64,000 nucleotides of DNA from Caprimulgus europaeus (lineage: Eukaryota > Chordata > Aves > Caprimulgiformes > Caprimulgidae). The stretch is taken from assembly GCA_907165065.1 (NCBI GenBank), contig OU015532.1:39102339-39166338 (forward strand), in the 5' to 3' direction. The notes under the pieces are model-generated. The model saw nothing but the letters and a program-made list of their open reading frames with translations. It did not search any database and was not told where the DNA came from. Within the stretch, counting starts at the first letter, position 1; every line of letters starts with the position of its first letter. Of the stretch, positions 60,208 through 64,000 are shown one piece after another. The position numbers and the translations under genes were made by a program.

Positions 60208-61145
60208 ATACTCAAACAGCAGTGATAGATATTTCATTGTCAAAATGTAAGGATGAGTTGCATGAAATTCCACAGAGGATTGCTCTAGGTCTGGTAGTGT
60301 TCATTAAATTCATTAATGAGCTAGATAATGACACAAAGAGAACCATTATTAAATTTGCAGGTAATTTCAAGCAGCAAGAGACTGTAAGTAGAAACCAGGA
60401 TTAAAATTCAGTGATCTTGATAAATTGCAGATATGATCTGAAAAATGTAGGTAGCATTCAATATGAACAAGAGCTACATTTAGACAGGAATGAGGTACTG
60501 CAGGAACACGGGACAGCAAGGAACTGTTTTCACAGCAATTCTGTGGGAAAATATATAGCAGGCTTCCCAGACCACAAATTGGAGAGTGGCAATAGTGCTG
60601 GGCTAGTGCAGAAAAGGGGAATGCCACCTTGGGCTGGCTGAGTGGGTGCAGAGTGCTCCATTCAGCACTGGTGAGGCATCAGCCAGAGTGATGTGCACAC
60701 TTGTGAACGCAAGCAAAATGTGGAGCAGCTGGAGATGGTCCAGAGAAGGGTCATCAGAATAGTGAGACACTGAAAAAACAGGCTGTAAGAAAAGAAAAAG
60801 GACACTGTTTAATCTGATACAGGAAAATGTGTAAAACTCTTTAAAAATGTTAAATTCTGCTCCAAAGAGAACAATGATAATGTGCTTTCGACATCCATGG
60901 TGGAGGTCAAGAAATAATGGGCTCCAACTTCAACAAGAAAGATTCATCTTCAACATTAGGATGAAACTGTACAGATAGTGTTGATACACTAAACATCAGA
61001 CTAAACTTCATGGAGTGTCTATGGCATCTCCAGCACAAAATGATTTTAAGGACTTGTCAGGAGTAACTTAGGTGTAGCTGAGCCTACCTTGAGCAGTGGG
61101 ACAGACTCAGTGATTCTCAGTCCCCTTCTGTGCTACAGTTTAATA
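60208..61145 (+). mobile_element. Ancient CR1-type LINE fragment, + strand
   Basis: Weak but ordered similarity to CR1 ORF2 and 3' UTR. The reading FIKFINELDNDTKRTIIKFA matches the block before the polymerase FADD box (here FAGN). Then follows TGGAGCAGCTGGAGATGGTC CAGAGAAGGGTCATCAG, equivalent to LE-VQRR. It ends with a CR1-like 3' end TTGAGCAGTGGGACAGACTC. It is far more diverged than the other CR1s in the window and is the only one besides copy A in + orientation. Confidence 0.7.
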
Positions 61146-64000
61146 ATAAGGAGCAAGGAAAAAAACCCTACTGAGTAATTTGCATGTTTAGTTAAAATTA
61201 ACTGTACTATTCTGAATATGCATCACTGCCACCAGCTTCTGAGAAATTTAGCCTTCAATCTCTAAGAATGTAAGCAGGAACAAGGTGAAAATTTCAGACT
61301 TTGTAACCTGTCAAAATTTGGGCAGATTTTTCACAGAATGGCATATCCTTGTCACCAAGGCCCATGTCCCTGGTACATTTTTAACAATAGCCTCAAAACA
61401 TGGGAATATTCAGTTATAAGAATATATTTAACATGGGCAAAAGCCTTTTTTCATCAAATCTCCTTGGAGCGAGTTAAACTGGTTTTGCTGAAACATTAAA
61501 AAAATGATAGAAAACAAGAAGCCAGCCTTGTGCCAGCCCATAAAATGAAATGTTTTAGCCAAAGCAGTTGAAGAATGGCAGAACTTCAGCCATGCTTGTC
61601 ACAGCTATTTACCTGCAAGTGGACTTGAGGACTCACTGTTTCATTAGCATTTATAATGTTCTTTGAGATCCTGACATGAAGTGTATTACACCTTTTAAAG
61701 ATTTGCGGAGTTGTTAATGGTGATGCAGATCTGAAGCATTTTCTTGGATAATTAGAAAGCAATGTAATTAAACCCATGTTTTTTAAAATAGGTCTTATGC
61801 AATATTTTGAATTATGCATCATGCAAGTGTGTTGTTCTCACATTCTAGTTTAACAGAGCAGATGAGTTTGAAATGTGTTTTAATTGAATCAAGCTGTATT
61901 TGTCATTGTATCAGTCTCTTTATGTTCACAGCTTAGCAGGCTGAGAATTGAAGTAAGGAGTATGTTTCAAGGAGAGCTGCCGGTGGAGGAGATCTGGCTG
62001 AAGAGGTAGAAGACAAGACCAGAACTGAGCCCTGGGATCCATCTTGTATTCCTCACTGCTGAGATTTGCAAAACTGGCACCTGGATTCCTGGCACTGTTG
62101 GCACAGGAAGGTTGACTGCAGTCCGGTGAGGCCAACCTTCATCTGGTTTTGTGCTCAGCAGAGAGAAAGATTCTTTCTGGCACAGCTCTGAGCATCTAAG
62201 GTCATGCTCCAGCTTTGAATCTCCAGCTATCTCTACCAGCCATCTCTAGTAAGAGGCTAGAAAAATTAGGTTTCCTAGGCTGATAACTGTTTTTTTTTGA
62301 GTCCTTCTGCCTCCCACCTCCCATTCATTTTATTGAGGGCTGCACAAATGACTCCCGCTCTGCCAGATCTCCTCCATGTGCAGTACTTTTGCAGCAGCAG
62401 ACAAGCTGAAACAATAATTGAAAAGCAATCCATTAATAGTCACTTGAATTCGAAAGTGAGTTTTAGGGACTTTTCTCATTCAAATTGTAGAAATGTTTGA
62501 CTGCTCAGGCTTTACTGCTGTTAATAAAAAAATAAAAAAAAACCCAAAATGAACTGAATATTCACAAAAAGCAATTGTTAAACACCACTGCCTAAATCTG
62601 AAGATGCACTGTGATGTTTAGCTACATAAATTAGCCAAAGACAGAGAAATGGCACCATGTGATTTAGATAAATCATCAACACCCTGCAAATTTTTTGTAA
62701 CTATTAGAGAAAAGATTTTACATATAAAAAAGTGTGTGTACACAGAGTGAAAAAAAAAATATATATATATAGTTACACAAGCACACAGACGTGTTTCAAT
62801 ACTTGAACTGTGTTGGTGGGTATTATAAATCATCCAAGTATAGAAAAGAAACATGATTTATGGTGGTATTTGCAGTTTCCATATGTTAAATGCTTCTTCA
62901 AAAGCAGGACATGATATTGTTTCTGCTGTGACAAATACATAGTTTAATAAGACAGAGATAAATAGTGGTGAGAGAGGGATATAGCATATAAATGGCATGA
63001 TCAGGGCTATGAAAGGCACATACTGTTTCTTGCTAGTTTTAAGGTTTTTTAAAAATACATTTCATGCCTATCTCTACACTTCAGACTCCTCATTCCCATC
63101 ACGCAGCAGCTCCCTTCACAGCTTATGTAATTAATAATCATAAAACCTATTTCAAACAGAAAAAAGTCCACAGGAAGCTTTTGTAGTATTGAAATTAGCC
63201 AAGGGCATTGTGATTTATTCAGTATAAGTGTTCCTTGCACAACCCTTCCAGTCCAGTAGGTACAGACTGACTGGAGAAAGCATTCATTTTAAGGAAATTC
63301 ACCCATTTCTGCCACTTAAGGCAGTGAGCTTTCATAATACTTGGACACTCAGTGTGGCAGAAGCAGAGGCCCTGCCTGGTCCAGAAAAACTTTACAAGTT
63401 CTGAACAGGTTGATGGAGTCTGGGCAGAAGGCTGTTCTTGACTAGAAGATAGAAAAGAAAGATTGAAGATTGTTAGATATTAAGGAACTGATCTCCTGGT
63501 GAACTGAAAGAAGTGGTGGAGACATCTTAGCAGATTCCTACCTGTTAAAGACCGGAAAACATAAAATCCCCTCTAAAGACCCGCCTTTAGCGCAGGAAAG
63601 AATGAGGCTGCTGGTCTCCTTACTCAACCAGTGCTCTGATTTGTTCAGATATGTGCTTTCCAAGGCAGGAGAGAACAGGATGCCTCTGCTATGCTTGAAC
63701 AAGAACCAGAATATTGAGGAAACTGAGTCCCTGTCTGACACGTTGTATCATTTGGTTCTTATCTTTGATAAGACAGTATGAGGCAAAGCTTCTTATACAA
63801 ACATCTGTTTAATACTTCCAGCAAGCAAGGTCTTCTAGACTATCCCAAGTGTATTTGCAAAGACTGTAAATTTTGCTTTTCCACAGTGTTCTTTATTGAT
63901 AAAAATGAACAGAGGGACCATTACTAATGCTGTTCTGAAATTTTTAACTTTATGCAAAAAAATAATTCTCAGTACTTTTGGTTTTGTGACTTCCCTAGAT
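61146..64000. other. Gene-poor, AT-rich end of the window
   Basis: A-rich runs at 62,524-62,545 and an A/TA run at 62,750-62,770. No gene or recognised transposon. Confidence 0.6.

Noticed and set aside
1-64000. tRNA, rRNA, CRISPR, bacterial operon or phage features
   Set aside because: No B-box-like GGTTCGAATCC with acceptor stem, no rRNA-like block and no regularly spaced repeats were seen; the window is vertebrate nuclear DNA.

Overview
The window looks like a bird (less likely another sauropsid) nuclear chromosome. The dominant repeats are CR1 LINEs and short solo LTRs of avian-style endogenous retroviruses, there is no primate- or rodent-type SINE/L1 content, and the one recognisable gene has vertebrate exons with compact introns. 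Everything was read by eye from the sequence and nothing was aligned to a database.

Bases 1-7,569 hold the last five coding exons, on the + strand, of a SIPA1-like RapGAP gene, best matched to SIPA1L1 (SPAR). All splice sites and phases agree, giving 207 C-terminal residues that end in a leucine-zipper coiled coil and the tail [13 protein letters not shown] polyadenylation signal lies 230 bases past the stop and a second about 1.36 kb past it.

From about 9 kb to the end I see no convincing protein-coding gene. The long open frames there are almost all CR1 sequence or its antisense. The region holds: (i) three solo LTRs with exact 5-bp target duplications (9,781-10,341; 12,839-13,275, nested in a CR1; 52,461-53,071) and one older LTR fragment inside a SIPA1L1 intron; (ii) a nearly complete but decayed CR1 of about 3.9 kb (24,257-28,115) with recognisable ORF1 esterase, endonuclease and reverse-transcriptase parts, plus several 5'-truncated CR1s; (iii) a strong CpG island at 21,790-22,165 with GC boxes, ETS-like sites, a canonical G-quadruplex, an abutting full-consensus CTCF motif and a splice donor. 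This island is probably the promoter and first exon of an unseen gene or lncRNA downstream; in other vertebrates RGS6 follows SIPA1L1, which makes it a candidate.

The least expected item is a chimeric retro-unit present twice in opposite orientation (41,690-42,229 + and 50,651-~51,600 -). A stretch unrelated to CR1 is fused at the same breakpoint to the 3' part of a CR1. The longer copy continues into CpG-rich sequence with an ATG-initiated reading frame that resembles the 5' end of a host mRNA. This may be a CR1-mobilised gene/LINE chimera. A 12-bp MORE palindrome (dimeric POU site) at 40,259 sits in a candidate conserved enhancer in the downstream desert.
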